Counted from the stretch's first letter, positions 22,157 through 30,144 are shown. The stretch is 34,084 nt of DNA from an uncultured Verrucomicrobiales bacterium (GCA_937928425.1 CALFVL010000065.1:1-34084), one strand, 5' to 3'. Translations and numbers: made by a program. The notes: a model not told the origin generated them from the sequence alone.

Positions 22157-23616
22157 GCTACGCCGCCCTCCACTTCCATGACCTCCCGCTACACTGTCTC
22201 CTCTCTCGCCGTGGCACCCCCTCCACCCAGCCCGCCGCCCTCCTCGCTCAACGAGGATCCGAAAAAGTTCAGATCATCGCAGTAAATCAGGCTGCTCGCC
22301 AGCAGCACATTCACCCCGGCCTTCATCCCACCCGCGCCATCGCTCGTCACCTTGACCTCCTCATCCTCGAGCGTGACCTTGCCGCCGAGAAATCAGCTCA
22401 GTCCGAGGCACTGGCTTTTGTCGACTCCCTCGTTCCTGACTTCGAGCTAACCACCCCAGAGACCTTCCTTCTCGACCTCTCCACACTCCTCATGGCCTCA
22501 GAAGAAGACTGGTCTACTCACACTCTTGCCGCTGCTAGTTATCTTGATCTACCTCTCCAAATCGGGCTCGGTCCCACTCCCGACCTTGCCCACCTCGCCT
22601 CCCTCACTAAAGAAAACTCCCCCCTTACCCTAAAACTCGAAGACCTTGCCCGGGCTCGTTTGGAAAACTTCCCCCTTTCCCAACTTAGCACCTTGCAGCT
22701 CTGGGGCCTGCAATGCCTCGCTGACCTTAGCCGGCTCCCTCGCCAAGGACTCGCCGAGCGCCTCGGGCCAGACTTAGCCCATCTGCATGACGTCCTCCTC
22801 GCTAAAAAACACCGCCTTCTCACCCTTCACCGCCCTAAAAAACACTACCAGATCCAGCACAGCTTCACTCCTCCGATCGAGACCCACGCGCCTCTTCTCT
22901 TTATCGCAAAACGCCTCCTGCAAACCCTCTGCAACCGCCTCGCACAGCAGCAGCGTGCAGCCGCAGAATTACACCTTACTCTCGCCTTTAATAATGGAGC
23001 CGCACACAGCCGTAAGCTCACCCTCTCCGAGCCCACCCTCTCACCAGACATTCTTCTACGTAGCCTCCACACCCACCTCGATACCCTCCAAGCTCCCGCT
23101 CCCACTGAGGAATTCCACCTCCAACTCATCCCCGCTCTCCCTCACCATGCTCAGCACCAACTCTTTTCCCGCAGTCTCAAAGACCCGAATCAATTCACCG
23201 AAACCATCCGCCGTCTCTCCGCCTTCGTCGGGCCTCAGAACCTTGGCATCCCTCACCAGCGTGACACCCACTGCCCAGACTCCTTCCAGCTCTCTCCCAT
23301 CCTCCCAGATTTCAAAACACCCACCGTCCCAGAGCTGGACCCCGTAAGCAATCTGCCCCTTAAACGTCAGCGCCCGCCCATCTCGGTAAGCGTTGCATCA
23401 GAAAAGCGAGGGGCATACCTACACCCCCTCGCTCTCCTGAGTGGCCCTCACCAAGGCCCTATCCATAAAACTCGCGGTCCTTTCCCTCTTTCAGGATCTT
23501 GGTGGCAAGACAGCTGGCAGCAAGCACAGTGGGACATCGAACTGCCAGACTCCCTCCTCCTGCAACTCACTTACACTCCACCAAAAAATTGGCAGCTCAC
23601 TGGGATTTATGCCTAA
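22153..23616 (+). CDS. imuB: ImuB, catalytically degenerate Y-family polymerase-like protein
   Basis: 487 residues, the clamp-binding adaptor of damage-induced mutagenesis. The overall Y-family order is visible, but the acidic active-site residues are missing: the first motif reads LHFHDLPLHCLL in place of DCDAFFA, and the SxDE motif region reads TTPETFLLDLSTL. That is normal for ImuB. A clamp-binding-like AQHQLFSRS lies near residue 337, where ImuB proteins usually have a QxxLF motif, followed by the family's GIPHQRDTHCPDSF stretch. The DnaE2 (ImuC) polymerase that normally completes the cassette is not next to it, since rpoD follows. The sequence is rich in His, Leu and Pro. Confidence 0.85.
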   Translation: MSYAALHFHDLPLHCLLSRRGTPSTQPAALLAQRGSEKVQIIAVNQAARQQHIHPGLHPTRAIARHLDLLILERDLAAEKSAQSEALAFVDSLVPDFELTTPETFLLDLSTLLMASEEDWSTHTLAAASYLDLPLQIGLGPTPDLAHLASLTKENSPLTLKLEDLARARLENFPLSQLSTLQLWGLQCLADLSRLPRQGLAERLGPDLAHLHDVLLAKKHRLLTLHRPKKHYQIQHSFTPPIETHAPLLFIAKRLLQTLCNRLAQQQRAAAELHLTLAFNNGAAHSRKLTLSEPTLSPDILLRSLHTHLDTLQAPAPTEEFHLQLIPALPHHAQHQLFSRSLKDPNQFTETIRRLSAFVGPQNLGIPHQRDTHCPDSFQLSPILPDFKTPTVPELDPVSNLPLKRQRPPISVSVASEKRGAYLHPLALLSGPHQGPIHKTRGPFPLSGSWWQDSWQQAQWDIELPDSLLLQLTYTPPKNWQLTGIYA

Positions 23617-23633
23617 TAGAACCCACCGTTCTA
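23617..23633. repeat. Inverted repeat right after imuB
   Basis: TAGAAC (23617-23622) and GTTCTA (23628-23633) form a perfect 6-base inverted repeat with a 5-base spacer, directly after the imuB stop. There is no T-run, so a terminator is doubtful. The arms resemble half of the LexA box but the spacing differs. Confidence 0.4.
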
Positions 23634-23648
23634 AAATTAAATTCAGCT

Positions 23649-23670
23649 TAGTAGAATATCCACCCTACTA
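23649..23670. repeat. Second inverted repeat upstream of rpoD
   Basis: TAGTAG (23649-23654) and CTACTA (23665-23670) form a 6-base inverted repeat with a 10-base spacer, 15 bases after the previous repeat. Together they fill most of the first half of the imuB-rpoD gap. They may be operators or leader hairpins; the role is unknown. Confidence 0.35.
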
Positions 23671-23760
23671 GACGTCCCTGCTTGGAACTGCTTGAAAAAT
23701 ACTTGACCAAACGCCGTTCCTCACAAACAACCTCTTTCCCGCAGTTTCATCCTGCTGGCC

Positions 23761-23766
23761 TATAAT
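23761..23766 (+). promoter_or_regulatory. Possible -10 element of the rpoD promoter
   Basis: A perfect TATAAT lies 44 bases before the rpoD ATG. No good -35 sits 16-18 bases upstream; TTGACC at 23703 is too far for the same promoter. The call rests on the hexamer and its position. Confidence 0.4.
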
Positions 23767-23809
23767 AGGTGAGGTGTGCCCTGCATTCCACAACCCCGTT
23801 CTAACAATC

Positions 23810-25690
23810 ATGGCAAAAAAGAAAACGACCGCTAAGAAAGCTGCTAAAAAGGCACCTGCCAAGAAAGCCGCGAAGAAAGCTCCCGCCAAAAAAAATACAG
23901 CGAAGAAAGCCGCCGTAAAAAAGACTGCCAGTAAAAAAGCGGTCAAAAAAACTGATAGCAAAAAAAAGGTCACCACTAAGAAAAGCGCTGCCAAAAAAGC
24001 GGTAAAGAAAGCTGCCAAAAAAACCGCAGCCACTAAAAAAGTCGCTCAGGTAAAGAGTGAAGAGGCGCCAAAGAAAACCAGCAAGGGGAAAAAACTTAAG
24101 AACCGCATCGACACACCCGAGATTCAGGAAAAAATCCGTGAACTCATCAAACTCGCCAAAGAGCAGGAATACCTGACCTATGATGACATCCATGAGATTC
24201 TCCCGAATAACCTCGTCGAGGAAGAAGACATCACCGCCATCCTTGACCGCCTCCGCCAGATGGAGTTCGACATCATTGACGCCTCAGAAGTCGACCGGAT
24301 TAAGGATAAGAAAAAAAGCGATATTGATGGCGAAGAGGAGCCTAAGGACCAGAAGCTCGACATCCTCGATGATCCTGTCCGGATGTATCTTAAGCAAATG
24401 GGACAGGTCCCCCTCCTCACTCGTGAGCAGGAGGTAGAAATTTCAAAACGCATCGAAGACGCCGAAATCGAGGTCCAGAAATATCTTCACCTCTTCGGAT
24501 TTACCGCCAAAGGATACCTCGCTCTCGCAGACAAGCTCATGCGCGGAAAAGAGCGCTTTGACCGCGTCATCCTAGATAAAAAGATCGAAAGCCGGGAACG
24601 CTACATGAAGGCCCTCCCTAAGCTCTGTGATCAGGTCCGTGGACTCCACGAGGAAACCACTGACATCATCAAGAAACTCTCCGCGAAAGCACCACGCGGT
24701 AAGAAGAAACTGGAGACTACCCTCTCGAAAAACCTCCAGAGCATAGCCCGTCTATACAGCCGCTTTTTCTTCAAACAAAAAGTCATCGAAGACTTCTGTG
24801 ACGTCGTAGGCGAGTATCAGGAAAAAATCTGGAAATACTCACGGAAAAAGAGCGATGAATCAGAAATCGCGATCAAAGAACTCTCACTAGAATCTTGGCA
24901 TAATGTCGAAGAGTTTGAGAAAACGAATCGTGACCTCCGCCTGTGGATGCGAAATGCCCTCAAGGCAAAAACCGAAATGGTCGAGGCCAACTTACGTCTC
25001 GTCATCTCAATCGCGAAAAAATACACCAATCGCGGACTCTCATTCCTAGACCTCATTCAGGAAGGAAATATGGGACTCATGAAGGCGGTCGAAAAATTCG
25101 AATACCGTCGTGGCTATAAATTCTCCACCTACGCCACATGGTGGATCCGCCAGGCCATCACCCGCTCCATCGCAGATCAGGCCCGCACCATCCGTATTCC
25201 GGTGCACATGATCGAGACCATCAATAAACTCATGCGGGTGCAGAAACAGCTCGTCCAAGAGTATGGTCGTGAACCCACTCCTGATGAAATCGCCGAGGAG
25301 ATCCACCTCCCTGTGGAGCGCGTCCGCGCCGTGCTAAAAATGGCGCAACAGCCCATCTCTCTCCAAGCTCCCGTGGGTGACTCAGATGACACCTCATTCG
25401 GAGACTTCATCGAGGATAAATCTGCGGAGAACCCTATGGAAGAAGCAGGCTTCGCCATGCTGAAGGATAAGATCATCGAGGTTCTCGATACTCTCACCGA
25501 GCGGGAACGCGAGGTCCTAGAGCAGCGCTTCGGGCTGAAGGATGGCTACTCCCGCACGCTGGAGGAAGTGGGACGCCAGTTCCAAGTCACCCGTGAACGT
25601 ATCCGCCAGATCGAGGCTAAGGCCCTCCGTAAAATGCGCCACCCCACCCGGATCCGTAAGCTCGAGGGCTTCATCGAACTCCCGATGTAA
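23810..25690 (+). CDS. rpoD: Primary sigma-70 factor RpoD with histone-H1-like N-terminal tail
   Basis: 626 residues from ATG at 23810. Residues 2-95 are a low-complexity Lys/Ala tail made of [11 protein letters not shown] repeats, like bacterial histone-H1-like proteins. The normal sigma factor follows: region 1.1-like (about 103-165, [19 protein letters not shown]), region 1.2 ([21 protein letters not shown]), region 2 ([47 protein letters not shown]), region 3 and region 4 ([35 protein letters not shown]). All promoter-recognition parts look intact. The tail would give the factor strong positive charge and could bind DNA or RNA. An in-frame earlier ATG at 23774 overlaps the -10 region and is unlikely. 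Confidence 0.95.
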   Translation: MAKKKTTAKKAAKKAPAKKAAKKAPAKKNTAKKAAVKKTASKKAVKKTDSKKKVTTKKSAAKKAVKKAAKKTAATKKVAQVKSEEAPKKTSKGKKLKNRIDTPEIQEKIRELIKLAKEQEYLTYDDIHEILPNNLVEEEDITAILDRLRQMEFDIIDASEVDRIKDKKKSDIDGEEEPKDQKLDILDDPVRMYLKQMGQVPLLTREQEVEISKRIEDAEIEVQKYLHLFGFTAKGYLALADKLMRGKERFDRVILDKKIESRERYMKALPKLCDQVRGLHEETTDIIKKLSAKAPRGKKKLETTLSKNLQSIARLYSRFFFKQKVIEDFCDVVGEYQEKIWKYSRKKSDESEIAIKELSLESWHNVEEFEKTNRDLRLWMRNALKAKTEMVEANLRLVISIAKKYTNRGLSFLDLIQEGNMGLMKAVEKFEYRRGYKFSTYATWWIRQAITRSIADQARTIRIPVHMIETINKLMRVQKQLVQEYGREPTPDEIAEEIHLPVERVRAVLKMAQQPISLQAPVGDSDDTSFGDFIEDKSAENPMEEAGFAMLKDKIIEVLDTLTEREREVLEQRFGLKDGYSRTLEEVGRQFQVTRERIRQIEAKALRKMRHPTRIRKLEGFIELPM

Positions 25691-25702
25691 TCTCTTTTTC
25701 CC

Positions 25703-25734
25703 AGCCCGCTTATCCACAGATGAGCGGGCTTTTT
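25703..25734 (+). terminator. Intrinsic terminator after rpoD
   Basis: An 8-base GC-rich stem, AGCCCGCT (25703-25710) with AGCGGGCT (25723-25730), has a 12-base loop and a T-run to 25734. It sits 13 bases after the stop codon. The loop region contains a perfect DnaA-box sequence. Confidence 0.85.
25710..25718 (+). other. DnaA-box sequence in the rpoD terminator
   Basis: TTATCCACA, identical to the consensus DnaA box, lies at the loop of the rpoD terminator. It stands alone, with no cluster, AT-rich unwinding region or dnaA/dnaN nearby, so an origin is not indicated. A titration or regulatory site is possible, and chance is not excluded. Confidence 0.35.
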
Positions 25735-25753
25735 ATAGACCTTATTGACACTC

Positions 25754-26137
25754 ATGCAGACGAACCAATTTGAGCACGCCGTCGCCTCCATTCTAGAAAA
25801 AGAAAAGCGCTTCCAGCCCGGAGCCTATTTCCTAGTACGAGAAGCCCTAGATTTCACCGTAGACCGCCTATCAAAGGAGACGAATGGTGAGAAACGCCAC
25901 GTCAGCGGGAGTGAACTGCTTCAAGGATTCCGTGACCACGTCTTAGAAGAATACGGCCCGATGGCGGCCACCATTCTGGAGGACTGGGGCATCAGCAAGT
26001 GCCGTCACATTGGAGAAATCGTCTTTCTCTTCATCGAGAACGGAGTCTTTGGGAAACAGGACTCTGATAGCCTAGATGACTTTGGAGAAATCTACACCTT
26101 TGAGGAAGCCTTCACCACGCCCTTCATCGCAGCCTAA
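25754..26137 (+). CDS. Minf_1886-like protein, restricted to Verrucomicrobia/Planctomycetes
   Basis: 127 residues from ATG at 25754 (a TTG at 25745 is also in frame). The sequence has the features I associate with the Minf_1886 family: FEHAVASILEKEKRFQPGAYFLVREALDF, HVSGSELLQGFRDHVLEEYGPMA, ILEDWGISKCRHIGEIVF and the closing DFGEIYTFEEAF. It is a small, soluble, mostly helical protein with no catalytic motif I can name. The function is unknown and it is largely confined to the PVC group, so it also serves as a taxonomic marker. It follows the rpoD terminator and precedes the UbiA-type gene by 33 bases. Confidence 0.8.
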   Translation: MQTNQFEHAVASILEKEKRFQPGAYFLVREALDFTVDRLSKETNGEKRHVSGSELLQGFRDHVLEEYGPMAATILEDWGISKCRHIGEIVFLFIENGVFGKQDSDSLDDFGEIYTFEEAFTTPFIAA

Positions 26138-26170
26138 ACTAAGGTTCCTCTTCCCGCTCTCCACAGACTC

Positions 26171-27085
26171 ATGAGCCGCCAAAAAATCATCGACCTGCTC
26201 GCGATGAGTCGCTTCGCGAACCTGCCCACCGTCTGGTCAAATGGCCTCCTTGGGGCTCTTCTCGGCTACATTACATTTCAAGAAAGTGGACATCTATGCC
26301 CGACTTGCCTTAGCCTCATCACCCTCTCTCTATCCTGCCTCTACCTCGGCGGATGTTTTTTGAACGACTGGTATGACGCCAGCTTTGATCACAAGACACG
26401 CCCTGATCGGCCCATCCCTGCTGGCCGTTGGTCACGTCAAAGCGTCCTCATCCTCGCACTCAGTCTCATGGGAGCAGGTCTAATTTTTAGCGCCCTCGTC
26501 AGCCCAGTCTCTGCCCTCTTTGCCACGGGGATCATCATCTGCATCCTCGCCTACACGAGGTGGCATAAGGTCCACCCCATCAGCTTCCTCTTCATGGCGG
26601 GGGCACGCGCCCTCATCTATCCACTGGCCGCATTCTCCCTCATTCAGTGGGAGCAGTTCACCCAGCTTAGGGTGGAGAACTGGGCCATCTTCCCTCTCCT
26701 CGGCCTGGGTCTGGGTGGCTACATCCTCGGCATCTCTCTGAGCGCCCGCGCTGAGACTTCTCAGAAAAGAGGAGACGAGATCGCCAGAACTCTGCCCATC
26801 CTCTGCCTCTGCTCTCCGCTGCTCTTTTTCTCAGGCCCACAACTTCTCCTATACGCCAGCGCGCTCATTCCCCTAGCCCTCTTCATCCTCATCCTTGCCA
26901 TCATCGTCAGGAGATTCCGCCGGACGCATGATGTCGGCGCCTTCGTTTCACGCTGCCTTGCGGCCATCCCCCTCGTCGATTTCCTCCTCGTCTTTACACT
27001 CGCTCCCCACTTCATCTTCTGGATCGTCGTCCCTCTTCTTGCGCTCGGCGCCCTCGCTTTACAAAAAATCGCCCCAGCCACCTAG
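26171..27085 (+). CDS. UbiA-family prenyltransferase
   Basis: 304-residue membrane protein with about 8-9 helices. The first prenyl-diphosphate site is intact: NDWYDASFD with N65, D66, D69 and D73, followed by TRPDRPIPAGRWS, the classic UbiA pattern. The second acidic loop is unusual: the stretch SARAETSQKRGDEIART stands where most members have a DxxxD motif. This suggests a divergent acceptor site, as in EboC-like or other uncharacterised members. Quinone, haem, chlorophyll or other acceptors cannot be told apart. tsaD starts only 2 bases after its stop, so the two are probably co-transcribed. Confidence 0.82.
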   Translation: MSRQKIIDLLAMSRFANLPTVWSNGLLGALLGYITFQESGHLCPTCLSLITLSLSCLYLGGCFLNDWYDASFDHKTRPDRPIPAGRWSRQSVLILALSLMGAGLIFSALVSPVSALFATGIIICILAYTRWHKVHPISFLFMAGARALIYPLAAFSLIQWEQFTQLRVENWAIFPLLGLGLGGYILGISLSARAETSQKRGDEIARTLPILCLCSPLLFFSGPQLLLYASALIPLALFILILAIIVRRFRRTHDVGAFVSRCLAAIPLVDFLLVFTLAPHFIFWIVVPLLALGALALQKIAPAT

Positions 27086-27087
27086 CC

Positions 27088-28095
27088 ATGCTCCTCGCCA
27101 TCGAGTCCTCTTGTGATGAAACTGCCGTCGCCATTATCCGCCGTGGCCAGAACGGACCAGAGCTCCTGAGTTCTCTCATTTCCTCACAGATTGACATCCA
27201 CCGGGAATTCGGTGGAGTGGTCCCCGAGGTCGCCTGCCGTAATCACGCACAGCGTATCCGTCCCCTCGTCGAGCAAGCACTTCGTGACGCCGCACTCACT
27301 CTGGAAGAAATCGATGTCTTTGCTGCCACTCGTGGGCCCGGCCTCGCATCCTCGCTGCTCGTCGGCCTCGCCTACGCAAAGGGTCTAGCACTCGCCAGTG
27401 GGAAACCCTTCTACGGGATCAACCACATGGAGGGGCACCTTCTCTCTCCCTTCCTTGCGGATGGCCAAATTCCACCCCACCTTGGCCTCATCGTCTCAGG
27501 AGGGCACACCCTTCTCATCGACGTCCAAGCCTACGGAGATTATTCCCTCATCGGGCGCACGATCGATGATGCCGCAGGGGAAGCATTTGATAAAGTGGGC
27601 CGTATGCTCTCACTGCCCTATCCGGGTGGACCAGAGATCGAGAAATTGGCCCGTTCTGGCGACCCCAAAGCATTCGCCTTTCCACGCGCCCAGCTAAAAG
27701 ACGCCCCTTTCGACTTCTCCTTTTCTGGGCTAAAAACCTCCGTTCTCTACCAGATCCAAAAGCTCAAGAATCCCCAAGACCATCTCGCTGACCTCTGCGC
27801 CTCTTTTCAAGCCTCCGTCATCGACTCCCTCGTGACGAAGTCTCTTAAAGCAGCCCAGAAACGGGGTCACCAAATCATCACCCTCTCTGGCGGCGTGGCT
27901 TGCAACCGCCGCTTACAAGACTGCCTCTCCGAAGCCGCTGATCAAAAAGGACTACAGATCAGACTCACCCCGCCCGCCCTCACTACCGATAACGCTGGGA
28001 TGATTGCCTTCGCCGCACTCCTCGCCTCTGAGAAGCGCCCACCAGATGATCTCGCCACCGGAATAGACCCGAATCTATCCCTCGCAAAGCCCTAG
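27088..28095 (+). CDS. tsaD: tRNA N6-threonylcarbamoyladenosine transferase TsaD
   Basis: Transfers threonylcarbamoyl to A37 of ANN-decoding tRNAs, giving t6A, together with TsaB and TsaE. It has 335 residues, the normal size. Landmarks are the start MLLAIESSCDETAVAI, the metal ligands H113 and H117 in YGINHMEGHLLSP, LIVSGGHTLL, DDAAGEAFDKVGRMLSLPYPGGP, FDFSFSGLKTSV, LSGGVACNRRL and the final TDNAGMIAFAAL, with all expected motifs present. It is read directly after the UbiA-type gene (2-base gap) and converges on the RsmA-Nudix gene. The partially visible tcdA 5 kb away acts on the same modified nucleoside. Confidence 0.97.
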   Translation: MLLAIESSCDETAVAIIRRGQNGPELLSSLISSQIDIHREFGGVVPEVACRNHAQRIRPLVEQALRDAALTLEEIDVFAATRGPGLASSLLVGLAYAKGLALASGKPFYGINHMEGHLLSPFLADGQIPPHLGLIVSGGHTLLIDVQAYGDYSLIGRTIDDAAGEAFDKVGRMLSLPYPGGPEIEKLARSGDPKAFAFPRAQLKDAPFDFSFSGLKTSVLYQIQKLKNPQDHLADLCASFQASVIDSLVTKSLKAAQKRGHQIITLSGGVACNRRLQDCLSEAADQKGLQIRLTPPALTTDNAGMIAFAALLASEKRPPDDLATGIDPNLSLAKP

Positions 28096-28119
28096 CAACT
28101 GACTTGCAGGACCTGCGAC

Positions 28120-29475
28120 TTACTCTTCAGCAAAGCGTGCGGGATTGACCTCCTTCCAGAGCTTCCAACAGGCCAAGAAACCGGGGGCGAAATCCTCAGG
28201 CACCCCAGTCACCCACTGCTCAATCTGGGCCATCGTAAACCACTCACCATACTCCACCTCTACGCAGGGAAAGCGGATCTTCCCCTGCGCTAAGGTTGCG
28301 TAAAGTTTCACATGCTCCCAGCCCGTATTGGAGTGGGCGCCCAGTTTCCCCACCTCTTTTAAATCATGCTGGACCAGCCCTAATTCCTCCTCCAGCTCCC
28401 GCTGAGCGCAGAGCTCATACTCCTCTCCGGCATCGACATGCCCTGCCGCGCTAGAGTCCCACAATCCGGGGCACTTGTCTTTCAAGCGGGACCGCTTTTG
28501 TAAAAAAATCTCCCCTTTTTGGTTCAGGACGAAGAGATGAACCGCTCGATGTTTTAGCCCCTCACGGTGGATCACTTCCCGCTTCTCACTTCCCAGCACG
28601 ACATCATTCTCATCCACCACGGTGAGTAACTCATCAGCACCCTGACCTTCCTCCTTCTCAAAGAGTGGATCAGCTTCCCGGGTCAAAGCCACCCAATCCT
28701 CCAAACTCAGTTCCTCTGCCCGTGCCGTCGCCAAAAAGCCCAACTTCTGACTCACTGTCTCCCAGTCGATTTCAGCAGGAAGGTTCTTCCGTAACTGCTT
28801 ACGCCGCTGCGCGAATCCTCGGCGGACCAGCTCGTCAAACAAGCGCCGATCATGCACCGGTAATTCTGCCTGCCGAGGCTCCAAGGTCATCACGGTAGAG
28901 TCGATTAAAGGGCGCGGGATAAAGCAGCTCGGCGGTACCACCTTCACCGGTTCTCCCTGCCATTCACACTGCATTCTAAGGGTCAATACCCCATAATCTT
29001 TACAACGCGGACCTGCTAAGATCCGATCGATCATTTCCTTCTGCAACATCAAGACCGCACGAATAAAGGGTGATGGCCCTTTCAGGAAATTTCGTAAAAT
29101 GGCCCCTCCTGCTGAGTAGGGTAAATTGCCTAATAACTTCACCTGTCTGTGGGCAAAGAAAGGGCGCACATCCAGACGCACTGCATCATGATTCAGCACC
29201 GTCACTTCAGAACGATCTGCGAAGCGTCTCTGAAGATACTCGGCGAGCCTGCGATCATACTCCACGAGAATGATTTTAGACACCCGCCCGATGAGATGCT
29301 CAGTCAGTGCTCCTGTCCCCGGCCCCACCTCCACCACGGTATCTGCAGGATCTAAATGCAACTGCTCCACGATCCACCGCGCAGTATTTTCATCGACGAG
29401 GAAGTTTTGCCCTAGCCGCTTAGAGGGCACCACATCGACTTCAGCTAAAATTTCCGTTAATTCAGTGGCCGTCAC
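28120..29475 (-). CDS. rsmA: RsmA (KsgA) rRNA dimethyltransferase fused to a Nudix hydrolase
   Basis: A single 451-residue frame. Residues 1-270 are a complete RsmA/KsgA: SKRLGQNFLVDE (18-29), the SAM motif VEVGPGTGALTEHL (48-61), NLPY (117-120) and the C-terminal helical FAQRRKQLRKNL. This enzyme dimethylates two adenines near the 3' end of 16S rRNA. Residues 280-451 are a Nudix domain of the YfcD/IPP-isomerase-like group (HRAVHLFVLNQKGEIFLQKRS), with an intact Nudix box from G345 to L367 (GX5EX7REUXEEXGU). Both halves look functional and no stop or frameshift separates them. KsgA alone is normally about 270 residues. The start is GTG at 29475 with GAAAGGA 5 bases ahead, one of the few good ribosome-binding sites here. 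Confidence 0.93.
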   Translation of the reverse strand: MTATELTEILAEVDVVPSKRLGQNFLVDENTARWIVEQLHLDPADTVVEVGPGTGALTEHLIGRVSKIILVEYDRRLAEYLQRRFADRSEVTVLNHDAVRLDVRPFFAHRQVKLLGNLPYSAGGAILRNFLKGPSPFIRAVLMLQKEMIDRILAGPRCKDYGVLTLRMQCEWQGEPVKVVPPSCFIPRPLIDSTVMTLEPRQAELPVHDRRLFDELVRRGFAQRRKQLRKNLPAEIDWETVSQKLGFLATARAEELSLEDWVALTREADPLFEKEEGQGADELLTVVDENDVVLGSEKREVIHREGLKHRAVHLFVLNQKGEIFLQKRSRLKDKCPGLWDSSAAGHVDAGEEYELCAQRELEEELGLVQHDLKEVGKLGAHSNTGWEHVKLYATLAQGKIRFPCVEVEYGEWFTMAQIEQWVTGVPEDFAPGFLACWKLWKEVNPARFAEE

Positions 29476-29528
29476 AGCTTCCTTTCAATTGCCCTAGCGT
29501 AGAATGTCCACTAAAAAGCAGTCCCATC

Positions 29529-30107
29529 GTGACTCTGGCCACCGTCATCACCCTCATTCGCCTCGCGCTCGTCCCGGTTTTTGCCTGGGCTGCCATCGCT
29601 TACGGACACACCGTCGAGGCAGGATCACCAGAGGACTCACGGCGCTGGCTCGCGGTGACGATCTACACGCTTGCCTCTGTTCTGGATGGCCTAGATGGCT
29701 GGGTGGCACGCACTTTCAACCAGAAGTCCCTCACCGGGGCCATCCTAGACCCCCTGACTGATAAGGCCCTCCTCATGACCGGTCTATTAACCACCACCTT
29801 CGTCAACTGGGGGAATGACTGGCACCTCCCCATCTGGTTCATCATCCTCGTCATTGCACGGGACTTAGAAATTATCATCGGGATTTTCATCCTCTACTAC
29901 CTCAATCGCCGGGTCCCCATTCAGCCACTCACGATAGGAAAAATCTGCACCGTCACGCAAATGATCGCGATGGGCTGGATCATGCTTCACTTCACGGCCA
30001 TTCCACTCATCATTCCCACCGTCATCGCCGCCGTCTTCACCCTCTGGTCGGCCTATGAATACTACATGATGGGCTACCGGCTCCTACCCAGAAACTCGCG
30101 TTCCTAG
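29529..30107 (+). CDS. pgsA: CDP-diacylglycerol-glycerol-3-phosphate 3-phosphatidyltransferase
   Basis: Makes phosphatidylglycerophosphate, the committed step of phosphatidylglycerol synthesis, in the inner membrane. It has 192 residues with about 4-6 membrane segments. The CDP-alcohol phosphotransferase motif D-G-x2-D-G-x2-A-R-x8-G-x3-D-x3-D is complete between D53 and D78 (DGLDGWVAR then ILDPLTD). The N-terminal VITLIRLALVP is typical of PgsA and separates it from other CDP-alcohol enzymes. The start is GTG at 29529; it is divergent from the RsmA-Nudix gene with a 53-base gap. Confidence 0.9.
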   Translation: MTLATVITLIRLALVPVFAWAAIAYGHTVEAGSPEDSRRWLAVTIYTLASVLDGLDGWVARTFNQKSLTGAILDPLTDKALLMTGLLTTTFVNWGNDWHLPIWFIILVIARDLEIIIGIFILYYLNRRVPIQPLTIGKICTVTQMIAMGWIMLHFTAIPLIIPTVIAAVFTLWSAYEYYMMGYRLLPRNSRS

Positions 30108-30121
30108 TCCTTGAACTATCC

Positions 30122-30127
30122 TATAAT
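30122..30127 (+). promoter_or_regulatory. Possible -10 element for the Opp/Dpp-like ATPase gene
   Basis: A perfect TATAAT lies 17 bases before the GTG start at 30145, in the short gap after pgsA. No matching -35 is found at normal spacing. If used, the leader would be about 10 bases. Confidence 0.35.
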
Positions 30128-30144
30128 TCAGCCAAGATCCCGCC

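Noticed and set aside
22787-23347. Ser/Pro/Thr-rich frame of 186 codons inside imuB
   Set aside because: Shifted-frame reading of imuB; low-complexity composition with no motif.
23668-24193. Two Phe/Leu-rich minus-strand frames that look like membrane proteins
   Set aside because: They are the antisense of the AAG/AAA/GCC repeats in the RpoD tail, which read as Phe, Leu and Gly on the other strand. No independent start signal is seen.
25745-25750. TTGACA as a -35 element
   Set aside because: It overlaps the start of the Minf_1886-like coding region and has no -10 at the right distance upstream of a gene.
25700-25760. Replication origin suggested by a perfect DnaA box
   Set aside because: Only one box, no AT-rich unwinding region and no dnaA, dnaN or gidA nearby.
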